This document shows positions 7,449 to 13,898 of a stretch of DNA of 26,846 nucleotides, piece by piece. This DNA comes from Oscillospiraceae bacterium (lineage in GTDB: Bacteria; Bacillota_A; Clostridia; Oscillospirales; Oscillospiraceae), in NCBI GenBank assembly GCA_017381835.1, contig JAFOBK010000188.1, positions 1 through 26,846 on the forward strand. Direction: 5' to 3'. The notes under the pieces are model-generated. The model made no database searches. It was not told the origin of the DNA and worked only from the letters and a program-made list of their open reading frames with translations. The position numbers and the translations under genes are program-made. How positions within the stretch are numbered: the first letter of the stretch is position 1; every line of letters begins with the position of its first letter.

Positions 7449-8399
7449 ATGAACTATGATGTAACCGCGTTAGGCGAACTGCTGATCGACCTGACTCAGA
7501 ACGGTATGAGCGAGCAAGGCAACCCTATCCTGGAGGCAAATCCCGGCGGCGCTCCCTGCAATGTGCTGGCTTTCCTGGCAAAAATGGGCCATAAGGCTGC
7601 TTTCATTGGCAAAGTCGGTAAGGACGGCTTCGGTGAGCAGCTGACCAAGGGCCTGGTGGAGACCGGTATTTCCACCGAGGGTCTGCTGTATGATACCCAG
7701 GTGCATACCACCCTGGCAGTTGTCCACACCTACGCTGACGGTGACCGTGACTTCAGCTTCTACCGCAATCCCGGTGCTGACATGATGCTGAAGGCCGGGG
7801 AAGTGAAGGAAGAGATTATCCGCAATTCCAAGATCTTCCACTTTGGCTCTCTTTCCATGACCGATGAGCCTGTGAGAAGCGCCCATCTGCATGCCCTGAA
7901 GGTTGCCGAGGAAGCCGGAATTCTCCGCTCCTACGATCCTAACCTGCGTCCTCCTCTGTGGCCGAACCTTGATGTGGCCAAGGAGAATATCCTGGAGCTG
8001 ATGGGTCATTGCGATATTTTGAAGATTTCCGACAATGAGATCCAGTGGCTGTCCGGCAAGGAAGACTATGACGAGGGCATCGCATGGCTTCGTGAGCGCT
8101 ATGATATCCCCCTCATTTTCCTGACCCTGGGCAAGGACGGCAGCCGCGCTTATTGCGGCGATGTGCGTACCGAGCAGCCCGGCTTTAAGCTCAACACCAT
8201 CGAGACCACCGGTGCCGGCGATACTTTCTTCGGCTCCGTGCTGCACCACATCCTGGAGAAGGGCTTCCGCCCCTACACCAAGGAAGAACTGGACGAGATG
8301 CTCCGGTTTGCCAACGCAGCCGCTGCTCTGGTCACCACCCGCCGCGGCGCTCTCCGTGTCATGCCCTCTATGGATGAAATCGCAGAAGTCCTGGCATAA
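7449..8399 (+). CDS. PfkB-family sugar kinase, probable fructokinase
   Basis: 316 residues, typical of ribokinase/PfkB fructokinases. The N-terminus 'GELLIDLTQNG' (9-19) and 'NPGGAPCNVLAFLAKMG' (31-47) form the first signature region. 'DPNLRPPLW' (163-171) is characteristic of fructokinases. The C-terminal signature 'ETTGAGDTFFGS' (252-263) holds the catalytic base D258. The enzyme transfers phosphate from ATP to a hexose, most likely D-fructose giving fructose-6-phosphate. AAAGGA at 7435-7440 is 8 bases before the ATG. A perfect GTATT-CCT-AATAC dyad (7421-7433) overlaps the ribosome-site region and might be regulatory. As last gene of the island before a strong terminator, it fits a role in feeding free fructose into the same fructose-6-phosphate pool. 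The family is firm; fructose is likely but not proven. Confidence 0.85.
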   Translation: MNYDVTALGELLIDLTQNGMSEQGNPILEANPGGAPCNVLAFLAKMGHKAAFIGKVGKDGFGEQLTKGLVETGISTEGLLYDTQVHTTLAVVHTYADGDRDFSFYRNPGADMMLKAGEVKEEIIRNSKIFHFGSLSMTDEPVRSAHLHALKVAEEAGILRSYDPNLRPPLWPNLDVAKENILELMGHCDILKISDNEIQWLSGKEDYDEGIAWLRERYDIPLIFLTLGKDGSRAYCGDVRTEQPGFKLNTIETTGAGDTFFGSVLHHILEKGFRPYTKEELDEMLRFANAAAALVTTRRGALRVMPSMDEIAEVLA

Positions 8400-8407
8400 T
8401 GCTTTTC

Positions 8408-8435
8408 AAAAGGCCACCCACCCGGGTGGCCTTTT
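8408..8435 (+). terminator. Rho-independent terminator ending the sugar operon
   Basis: A perfect 12-bp stem (8408-8419 with 8424-8435) with a 4-base loop and TTTT on the 3' arm. It begins 9 bases after the fructokinase stop. Confidence 0.9.
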
Positions 8436-8440
8436 CTTGT

Positions 8441-8637
8441 GTTGCATCCATCATGTAGGGACGATCACTGATCGCCCCTACGGATTCTAACGAGGTGCGT
8501 TCGTACTTGTAGGGCGGGGGCTTGCTCCCGCCCAAAAAACTTTGCTTTGTACAAACGGGCCGTCGAGGGCGCCGGCCCCTACGGATTCCAACGCACCGAT
8601 TGCGTGATTGTAGGGGAGGGTCTTGACCCTCCCGCAC
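8441..8637. repeat. GTAGGGG-type palindrome block, full copy 1 (197 bp)
   Basis: Four consecutive palindromes: GGGACGATCA/TGATCGCCCC, GGGCGGGGGC/GCTCCCGCCC, a GGGCCG/CGGCCC structure and GGGAGGGTC/GACCCTCCC. It matches 9760-9956 over 197 bases with about 7 differences and no gaps. It has no coding capacity. It occupies most of the 8400-8792 gap, the rest being the terminator before it and the promoter after it. Confidence 0.9.
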
Positions 8638-8699
8638 TGTAGACATTCTACATTTTTCAAAGCCGAATGTGAGAATTGTAATGGATTTTGATTCTTTGG

Positions 8700-8728
8700 T
8701 TGACAAATGTTTACTAGGGAGTTATGAT
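8700..8728 (+). promoter_or_regulatory. Sigma-A promoter of lipoprotein gene 1
   Basis: TTGACA (8700-8705), 17 bases, TATGAT (8723-8728). The predicted start leaves a leader of about 58 bases to the ATG at 8793. Confidence 0.85.
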
Positions 8729-8792
8729 TGAGATAATTTCCTTATGAGAGGAAAGTCTCATTTACTTTTTGGAAGAAAGAGAGAAAATTGCT

Positions 8793-9710
8793 ATGAAAAA
8801 ATGGATTGCAATGCTGCTGGTTCTCGTTATGGCGCTGACCATGGCAGCCTGCGGCTGTGAGCATGAATTTGCGGCAGCTACCTGTACCGCTCCTTCCACC
8901 TGCACCCTCTGCGGCGAGACCGAGGGCGAAGCCCTGGGCCATGTGTGGATGGCAGCAACCTGCGAAGATCCCAAGACTTGTGAAGTCTGCGCTGCTACCG
9001 ACGGCGAGGCCAAGGGTCACACCATGGTAGAGGCCACCTGCGAAGAGGCAAAGCACTGCGAAGTTTGCGACCTGGTAGAGGGCGAAGCTCTGGGTCATAC
9101 CTGGGTGGATGCTACCACAGAAGCCCCCCAGACCTGCGAAGTCTGCGCAGCTACCGAGGGTGAGCGTATCATCACCGACGAGCGTTTCACCACCGCTGCA
9201 ACCAGCCATCTGCAGGGCAAGTGGATGATGGAAGTCCCCATGGACGGCGAGATGATGGGTATTCCCGGTTTCCCCGAAACCACCATGAACTTTGTCATGA
9301 ACCTGAGCAATGACGGCCATATCGACTTCACCGTGGAAGTCACCGATGCCTTCATGGAGTCCATGCGTCTGTACACCATCGAGTCTGTCTATGTTGAGTT
9401 CGAGGCACTGGATATCAGCAGAGAGGATGCTGATGTGATGTTTGCCGAGAGCTATGGCATGTCCATCGAGGAGTATGTGGATGCAGAGCTGGCAGGTCTT
9501 GACATGAACGAACTGTACAGCTCTCTGTTTGCGGCCATGAATTTTGGCGGTGTCTACTATGTTGAGGGTGATCAGATCTTCTCCGCAGGCGACTGGGAAG
9601 ACGAGATGATCGGCGATGTCTATGTGCTGGAGGGCGACAGCCTGACCATCGAGACCCTGTACCAGGATCTGGGCATCGAAGGCGTATTCACCCGCGTTGT
9701 AGAGGAATAA
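8793..9710 (+). CDS. Lipoprotein with four 26-residue CxxC repeats and an unknown C-terminal domain (paralogue 1)
   Basis: 305 residues from the ATG at 8793; an upstream ATG at 8769 would bury the signal peptide. The leader is MKKWIA, a hydrophobic core, then LTMAAC with lipid-modified C20, so the protein is membrane-anchored and extracellular. Residues 24-127 hold four repeats starting at H24, H50, H76 and H102, pattern H-x-[FWM]-x-x-A-T-C-x5-C-x-x-C-x4-G-E-x-x-G. In the last unit the ATC cysteine is Thr. Such treble-cysteine repeats are common in Firmicute surface proteins and may bind metal or form disulfides. After 'ITDERF' a domain of about 175 acidic residues begins 'LQGKWMMEV'; I do not recognise it. 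The ribosome site is a purine run (GGAAGAAAGAGAG) rather than a clear AGGAGG. A paralogue follows at 10347. Function unknown. Confidence 0.85.
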   Translation: MKKWIAMLLVLVMALTMAACGCEHEFAAATCTAPSTCTLCGETEGEALGHVWMAATCEDPKTCEVCAATDGEAKGHTMVEATCEEAKHCEVCDLVEGEALGHTWVDATTEAPQTCEVCAATEGERIITDERFTTAATSHLQGKWMMEVPMDGEMMGIPGFPETTMNFVMNLSNDGHIDFTVEVTDAFMESMRLYTIESVYVEFEALDISREDADVMFAESYGMSIEEYVDAELAGLDMNELYSSLFAAMNFGGVYYVEGDQIFSAGDWEDEMIGDVYVLEGDSLTIETLYQDLGIEGVFTRVVEE

Positions 9711-9723
9711 TTCTTTAGTTTTG

Positions 9724-9754
9724 AAAAGACCACCCACTCCCTGGGTGGTCTTTT
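9724..9754 (+). terminator. Rho-independent terminator of lipoprotein gene 1
   Basis: A perfect 12-bp stem (9724-9735 with 9743-9754), a 7-base loop and a TTTT tail. It begins 14 bases after the stop and is similar in sequence to the terminator at 8408, as if the two downstream regions shared an origin. Confidence 0.9.
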
Positions 9755-9759
9755 ATTGT

Positions 9760-9956
9760 GTTGCATCCATCATGTAGGGGCGATCAGTGATCGCCCCTAC
9801 AGATTCTAACGAGGTACGTTCGTACTTGTAGGGCGGGGGCTTGCTCCCGCCGAAATAACTTTGCTTTGTACAAACGGGCCGTCGAGGGCGCCGGCCCCTA
9901 CGGATTCCAACGCACCGATTGTGTGATTGTAGGGGAGGGTCTTGACCCTCCCGCAC
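9760..9956. repeat. GTAGGGG-type palindrome block, full copy 2 (197 bp)
   Basis: Near-identical to 8441-8637 (about 7 differences in 197 bases). Its first palindrome, GGGGCGATCA/TGATCGCCCC, is perfect. As with copy 1, it starts a few bases after a terminator and precedes a lipoprotein gene. Confidence 0.9.
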
Positions 9957-9972
9957 AGCATGCACGTTGCAC

Positions 9973-10145
9973 TGCTGAAAGTCCAATGTGAAGCCGCATA
10001 ATCCTTAAAACATGTCATCCTGAGAGACCAGCGGGAGTCGAAGGATCTTCGCACCACCGATACTGCCAAGATCCTTCGATTCGCTGCGCTCACTCAGGAT
10101 GACAGACCTGGAAGATTGAATCTTTTCGCCGAAAGTCCAATGTGA
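9973..10145. repeat. GTCATCCTGAG-type element with flanking linkers, copy 1
   Basis: The core at 10014-10103 runs from GTCATCCTGAG to CTCAGGATGAC. Inside it is a perfect hairpin with 11-bp arms CGAAGGATCTT/AAGATCCTTCG. It is flanked on both sides by direct copies of a linker like GAAAGTCCAATGTGA (9977-9991 and 10131-10145). It is nearly identical to 11421-11598 through the core and right flank. The rest of the 9711-10346 gap is terminator, palindrome block and promoter. Confidence 0.9.
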
Positions 10146-10248
10146 GACCGGGCGGTTGCATTTTTGCGGTTTGTGGATTTATATGAATAGTGGTGATTTT
10201 TACCTTATGAAGACCGGCTTTCCATATGATTGTTTACAATTCGTTCAA

Positions 10249-10277
10249 TTGACAATGCTCTGCCGGTCACTTACAAT
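10249..10277 (+). promoter_or_regulatory. Sigma-A promoter of lipoprotein gene 2
   Basis: TTGACA (10249-10254), 17 bases, TACAAT (10272-10277). About 63 bases of leader precede the ATG at 10347. Confidence 0.85.
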
Positions 10278-10346
10278 GATAGTAACATCACCGATGGAAA
10301 AGTTCCCCTTTTTGGGAAATAATACGGAAGAAAGAGAGAAAAGCCT

Positions 10347-11276
10347 ATGAAAAAATGGATTGCTGTATTGCTGGTTCTTACCATGGCGCTGACCATGGCC
10401 GCCTGCGGCTGTGAGCATGCATTTGCACCCGCCACCTGCAACGCACCCTCCACCTGCACCCTCTGCGGTAAGACCGAGGGTGAAACCCTGAGCCATGTGT
10501 GGATGGCAGCCACCTGCGAAGATCCCAAGACCTGCGAACTCTGCGGCGTAACCGAAGGCGAGGCCAAGGGTCACGCATTGGTGGATGCCACCTGCGAAGA
10601 CCCCAAGCATTGCGAAAACTGCAGATACGAAGAAGGGGAGGCTCTGGGCCATACCTGGCTGGAAGCCACCACCGAAGACCCCCAGACCTGTGAAGTCTGC
10701 GCTGCAACGGAAGGCGAGCGGATCATCACCGACTTCCGCTTCAACACCGAGGCCACCAAGGACATTCAGGGAAAATGGATTTTTGAAGTAAATATGACCG
10801 GTGAAATGATGGGAGATCCTTCTATTACGGAAGATGTCCCCATTGAGCTGATCCTGGATTTCAAAAACGACGGCAACTTTGGCGTTAACGTTCAGGTGAC
10901 TGACCGGTTTTTGGAAGTGATGATCCAGTATGCGGTGGATGATATCTACGCCCAGGCTGCCGCGGAGGGCATCAGCAAAGAAGAGCTGGATGCAATGGTC
11001 ATGGAAGACACCGGTATGACATTGTATGAGGGCTTTGCCCAGGAGATGAATAAGGATACCTTTAATGAAATCTACACCAAATTGTTCGAAGCCTTTGGTA
11101 CCTTTGGTGTCTACTACATCGATAACGGTATGTTCTACTCCGGTGCCGATTGGGATGTGATGATGGATGTCTATTCCTATACGCTGGACGGCGACAATCT
11201 GACCCTTAAGGACTTCATGTACTTCGGCGAAGAGACCTTCGATATTGTGGGCAAGCGCCTGGTCACAGAAGAATAA
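10347..11276 (+). CDS. Lipoprotein with four 26-residue CxxC repeats and an unknown C-terminal domain (paralogue 2)
   Basis: 309 residues, a tandem paralogue of 8793-9710. The leader MKKWIAVLLV...LTMAAC has the lipid-modified C20, and the four H...ATC...C..C repeats start at the same residues (24, 50, 76, 102). The linker 'ATEGERIITD' is identical in the two proteins. The C-terminal domain keeps the plan ('IQGKWIFEV', 'GVYYIDNGMFYSGADW') but has diverged strongly, so the repeats are under tighter constraint or were homogenised. The purine-rich leader GGAAGAAAGAGAGAAAA is also conserved between the two genes. It has its own promoter and terminator, so it is monocistronic. It would sit on the outer face of the membrane. 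Function unknown; a metal-binding or wall-associated role is only a guess. Confidence 0.85.
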   Translation: MKKWIAVLLVLTMALTMAACGCEHAFAPATCNAPSTCTLCGKTEGETLSHVWMAATCEDPKTCELCGVTEGEAKGHALVDATCEDPKHCENCRYEEGEALGHTWLEATTEDPQTCEVCAATEGERIITDFRFNTEATKDIQGKWIFEVNMTGEMMGDPSITEDVPIELILDFKNDGNFGVNVQVTDRFLEVMIQYAVDDIYAQAAAEGISKEELDAMVMEDTGMTLYEGFAQEMNKDTFNEIYTKLFEAFGTFGVYYIDNGMFYSGADWDVMMDVYSYTLDGDNLTLKDFMYFGEETFDIVGKRLVTEE

Positions 11277-11283
11277 AAACCTT

Positions 11284-11311
11284 AGTCCACCGCTCCGGCG
11301 GTGGACTTTTT
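11284..11311 (+). terminator. Rho-independent terminator of lipoprotein gene 2
   Basis: A perfect 10-bp stem (11284-11293 with 11298-11307), a 4-base loop and a run of five T. Confidence 0.9.
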
Positions 11312-11330
11312 CACTGCCATTTTCTACGCA

Positions 11331-11407
11331 GGCGATCGATGATCGCCCCTACAGATTCTAACGCATTGCGTCCAACCATGTAGGGGAGGGTCTTGACCCT
11401 CCCGCAC
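11331..11407. repeat. GTAGGGG-type palindrome block, short copy
   Basis: It carries the first palindrome (GGCGATCGATGATCGCC) and the last (GGGAGGGTC/GACCCTCCC) of the 197-bp blocks, joined by the GATTCTAACG linker. The two middle palindromes are missing, so the block is modular. Confidence 0.8.
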
Positions 11408-11420
11408 AGCAGGCACGAGC

Positions 11421-11598
11421 TATTCGCCGAAACCTCATGTGGAAACGCATAATCTTAAAAATATGTCATCCTGAGCGACCAACGGGAGTCGAAGGATCTT
11501 CGCACCACCGATACTGCCAAGATCCTTCGATTCGCTGCGCTCACTCAGGATGACAGACCTGGAAGATTGAATCTTTTCGCCGAAAGTCTAATGTGAAA
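11421..11598. repeat. GTCATCCTGAG-type element with flanking linkers, copy 2
   Basis: The core at 11465-11554 differs from the copy at 10014 by only a couple of bases. The right flank is also the same, including the terminal linker CGCCGAAAGTCTAATGTGA. The left linker (11424-11442) has diverged more. Confidence 0.9.
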
Positions 11599-11615
11599 AG
11601 GGAAGATGCACCGCA

Positions 11616-11663
11616 CGGGCGATTGATAATCGCCCCTACAGATTCTAACGCAGTGCGCCCTAC
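11616..11663. repeat. GTAGGGG-type palindrome fragment
   Basis: CGGGCGATTGATAATCGCCC followed by CTACAGATTCTAACGCA, a single palindrome of the 197-bp family with its linker. Together with the two preceding repeats it fills the 11312-11689 gap; no gene is seen there. Confidence 0.75.
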
Positions 11664-11689
11664 ATAAAAGGAAGCGAATATTTCTCTCA

Positions 11690-11718
11690 TTGACAAATGC
11701 CCCTCTTACAAGTACAAT
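11690..11718 (+). promoter_or_regulatory. Sigma-A promoter of metY
   Basis: TTGACA (11690-11695), 17 bases, TACAAT (11713-11718). The transcript leader would be only about 25 bases, too short for a SAM riboswitch or T-box. Confidence 0.85.
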
Positions 11719-11750
11719 AAACCCATAATTTTCTTATGAGGTGACCCATT

Positions 11751-13037
11751 ATGGACAACAAACTGCGTATGGAAACCCTGGCCATCCAGGCCGGCTATAG
11801 CCCCGAGAGCGGCGAACCCCGCCAGATCCCCATCATTCAGAGCACTACCTTCAAGTATGCCACTTCTGAAGACATGGGCAAGCTTTTCGACCTGGAAGCA
11901 TCCGGCTATTTCTACTCCCGCCTGCAGAACCCCACCTGCGATATGGTAGCTGCCAAGATCGCGGCTATGGAGGGCGGCACCGCTGCTATGCTCACCGGCT
12001 CCGGCCAGGCTGCCAACTTCTATGCCATGTTCAATATCTGCGGTTGCGGCGATCATATCGTGTCTTCCTCCGCAATTTACGGCGGTACTTTCAATCTGAT
12101 CTCCGTCACCATGAAGCGCATGGGCATCGAGGCCACCTTCGTCAGCCCCGATTCTACTTACGAGGAGATCTGTGCAGCTATCCGCCCCAATACCAAGCTG
12201 GTATTCGGTGAGACCATTGCAAACCCCGCCCTGAATGTGCTGGATATTGAGGTCTTTGCCAAGGCTGCCCATGATAACGGCCTGCCCTTTATCATTGACA
12301 ATACCTTCGCTACTCCCGTCAATTGCCGTCCCATCGAGTGGGGCGCTGACATCGTCACCCATTCCACCACCAAGTACATGGACGGTCACGGCGTGGCTGT
12401 GGGCGGCTGTATCGTTGACTCCGGTAAGTTCGACTGGACCAAGTATCCCGATAAGTTCCCCGGCCTGTGCACCCCCGATGACAGCTATCACGGTGTCACC
12501 TACACCGAGCGCTTCGGCCTGGAGGGCGCTTTCATCACCAAGTGTACTGCCCAGCTGATGCGTGACCTGGGCTCCATCCAGTCTCCTCAGAGCGCATTCT
12601 ATCTGAATCTGGGCCTGGAGAGCCTGCCCTTCCGTATGAAGCAGCATTGCTCCAATGCCCAGAAGATCGCAGAATTCCTGCAGGCCAACCCCAAGGTAGC
12701 CTGGGTCAAGTACTGCGGTCTGCCCGGCGATAAGTATTACGAAGTGGCTCAGAAGTATCTGCCCAATGGCTCCTGCGGTGTCATCTCCTTTGGCCTGGTT
12801 GGCGGCAGATCGGCTGCGGAAACCTTCATGAAGCACCTGAAGCTGGGCTCCATCGAGACCCATGTGGCAGACTCCCGCACCTGCTGTCTGCATCCTGCCT
12901 CTGCAACCCACCGCCAGATGACCGACGAGCAGCTGGATGCTGCCGGTGTTGGCGCAGATCTGATCCGCCTTTCCTGCGGCCTGGAAAATGCCGAAGACCT
13001 GATCGCAGACTTTGCACAGGCTATTGACAAGGTATAA
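11751..13037 (+). CDS. metY: O-acetylhomoserine sulfhydrylase / Cys-Met metabolism PLP enzyme
   Basis: 428 residues, the usual length for MetY (shorter gamma-synthases and lyases are near 380-400). The PLP-binding lysine is K208 in 'HSTTKYMDGHG'; the preceding 'IIDNTFATP' (181-189) supplies the aspartate that contacts the pyridine nitrogen. 'SRLQNPT' (56-62) and 'GSGQAANF' (83-90) are further cofactor-site segments, and the C-terminal 'SIETHVADSRTC' and 'RLSCGLE' are typical. It would make homocysteine from O-acetylhomoserine and sulfide, directly assimilating sulfide into methionine; methionine gamma-lyase activity is a weaker alternative. GAGGTG at 11738-11743 is 7 bases before the ATG. It is monocistronic, between its own promoter and terminator, with no sulfur-pathway neighbours in the window. 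Confidence 0.9.
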   Translation: MDNKLRMETLAIQAGYSPESGEPRQIPIIQSTTFKYATSEDMGKLFDLEASGYFYSRLQNPTCDMVAAKIAAMEGGTAAMLTGSGQAANFYAMFNICGCGDHIVSSSAIYGGTFNLISVTMKRMGIEATFVSPDSTYEEICAAIRPNTKLVFGETIANPALNVLDIEVFAKAAHDNGLPFIIDNTFATPVNCRPIEWGADIVTHSTTKYMDGHGVAVGGCIVDSGKFDWTKYPDKFPGLCTPDDSYHGVTYTERFGLEGAFITKCTAQLMRDLGSIQSPQSAFYLNLGLESLPFRMKQHCSNAQKIAEFLQANPKVAWVKYCGLPGDKYYEVAQKYLPNGSCGVISFGLVGGRSAAETFMKHLKLGSIETHVADSRTCCLHPASATHRQMTDEQLDAAGVGADLIRLSCGLENAEDLIADFAQAIDKV

Positions 13038-13052
13038 ATATGTTCTTTCAAG

Positions 13053-13086
13053 CACCACCTGTTTTGCTGGCAGGTGGTGTTTTTTC
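13053..13086 (+). terminator. Rho-independent terminator of metY
   Basis: A 9-bp stem CACCACCTG/CAGGTGGTG (13053-13061 with 13071-13079), a 9-base loop, then seven T. Confidence 0.9.
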
Positions 13087-13097
13087 TTTATCTCTGC

Positions 13098-13183
13098 GTC
13101 ATTGCGAGGAGGCCGTTGGCCGACGTGGCAATCTCCTCCATAGGATGGGGATTCCCACGGTCCCTTTGCTCCCTGGGAATGAC
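13098..13183. repeat. GTCATTGCGA-type palindromic repeat element, copy 2
   Basis: Begins GTCATTGCGA, ends GGGAATGAC. It keeps the GTGGCAATCTCC...GGGGATTCCCACG core and has a different inner hairpin (GGCCGTTGGCC) from the copy at 7321. Confidence 0.85.
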
Positions 13184-13288
13184 CTGGGTTATCCACATCC
13201 CCCTCCGCAGGAATTCCACAGAGTTTTTCATTTTTTGACAAAAAAGTGAGAATTCCAGGGGGGTAAACAGCCCAAAAACCCGGACCGG

Positions 13289-13353
13289 TTTGTATCTGTA
13301 TTTGATATTGTTTTTGCATTTGTTGTTGTAGTTGTATTTGTATTTGTATATGG
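13289..13353. repeat. Degenerate hexanucleotide tract (minus strand ACAAAT-like)
   Basis: On the minus strand the 65 bases read as about ten degenerate units of ACAAAT/ACAACT/ACAACA. It begins about 32 bases after the stop codon of the DUF6291-like gene. In that gene's frame it would encode a Tyr/Lys/Asn-rich run. With the GTCATTGCGA copy and the left inverted repeat it accounts for most of the 13087-13384 gap. Confidence 0.7.
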
Positions 13354-13384
13354 CATCCGATGCAATGCAAAACATGCAAGTGCA

Positions 13385-13720
13385 TCAGGAAGCAGGGGAG
13401 AGGTAGCATTCCGGATCATAGCCATGGGCATCCAGCCATATTTCATAGGACATGACTGTTTCCCCGTGTTCGTTGGCCCATCTTGTATAAGCCGCGTATT
13501 TTTTCTTCATCACCTTTTTGTCGTACTGTAAGGAATCTACATCCAGCCTTTGCTGAATCAGCGGCCAGACAATGCGCAAAGTATCGGTCAGCTCTCCCAC
13601 ACAGCCGGTCTCGCCATACTCCAAAATTGCCTCGAAAAGTTTGCCTTTCTCCGCGTCCGGCAGTAATTTCAGCATTCCTCGCAGGTCAAAATAGACCATC
13701 ACTCCAGGTTTCTTTTTCAT
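13385..13720 (-). CDS. Small DUF6291-like protein
   Basis: 111 residues, cytoplasmic, starting MKKKPGVMVYFDLRGML. The visible plan is a beta strand with 'VYFDL', a helix 'LPDAEKGKLFEAILEYGETG' and a second helix 'IVWPLIQQRLDVD', followed by a basic helix ('YDKKVMKKKYAAYTRW') and 'SYEIWLDAHG'. This resembles the start of DUF6291 proteins, known from phage-like and accessory loci of Firmicutes with no assigned function. A very strong AAAGGAGG lies 7 bases upstream of the ATG, and an extended -10 promoter precedes it. It ends at TGA; the same frame beyond the stop reads into the Tyr/Lys/Asn-rich tract, so a longer ancestral protein may have been truncated. It is divergent from the oxidoreductase operon and isolated between inverted repeats, consistent with horizontal acquisition. 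Confidence 0.7.
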   Translation of the reverse strand: MKKKPGVMVYFDLRGMLKLLPDAEKGKLFEAILEYGETGCVGELTDTLRIVWPLIQQRLDVDSLQYDKKVMKKKYAAYTRWANEHGETVMSYEIWLDAHGYDPECYLSPAS

Positions 13721-13753
13721 TTATTTTCCTCCTTTAATTTTCTGGATGCTACC

Positions 13754-13762
13754 ATTATAACA
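13754..13762 (-). promoter_or_regulatory. Extended -10 promoter of the DUF6291-like gene
   Basis: On the minus strand the sequence is TGTTATAAT, a consensus extended -10 element (TGnTATAAT). No good -35 is present, as is normal for this class. The start point would be about 25 bases before the ATG. Confidence 0.7.
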
Positions 13763-13822
13763 CATATGTTCGAAAAAATCCTCCCACTTTTTTGTCACCT
13801 TATGAAATCCCTATGGCAAAGC

Positions 13823-13851
13823 TTGACAGATTGGAGCCGATAATTTATACT
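13823..13851 (+). promoter_or_regulatory. Sigma-A promoter of the oxidoreductase-AcnX operon
   Basis: TTGACA (13823-13828), 17 bases, TATACT (13846-13851), about 41 bases before the chosen ATG. Confidence 0.85.
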
Positions 13852-13898
13852 GAAATTGTATTCGATACACAAATAACGAAAAGGAAGTGGAAAGCGTT

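Larger units (their letters stand above)
13236..13797. repeat. 562-bp unit bounded by 16-bp inverted repeats, enclosing the DUF6291-like gene
   Basis: TGACAAAAAAGTGAGA at 13236-13251 and TCCCACTTTTTTGTCA at 13782-13797 are inverted copies matching at 15 of 16 positions. Between them lie a hexanucleotide-like tract, the minus-strand gene at 13385-13720 and its promoter. No transposase is present. It could be a small mobilisable cassette or a chance pair helped by the A/T run. Confidence 0.45.

Noticed and set aside
1..8399. Complete L-rhamnose catabolic operon
   Set aside because: Only the kinase family fits. No rhamnose isomerase, rhamnulose-1-phosphate aldolase or lactaldehyde enzyme is present, and the two dehydrogenases point elsewhere.
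10156..10350. 64-codon plus-strand frame before lipoprotein 2
   Set aside because: It spans the promoter of the lipoprotein gene and overlaps its start, with no ribosome site and no family resemblance.
8441..11663. Regularly recurring palindromes considered as a CRISPR array
   Set aside because: Units vary in length and order, there are no uniform 30-40 base spacers, and no cas genes are present.
11664..11750. SAM riboswitch or T-box upstream of metY (and likewise upstream of asnA)
   Set aside because: The promoter lies about 30 bases before the metY start, and the asnA leader is similarly short, leaving no room for either structure.
13189..13197. TTATCCACA, a perfect DnaA-box match
   Set aside because: It is a single box just after a repeat element, with no cluster, no A/T-rich unwinding region and no dnaA or dnaN nearby.
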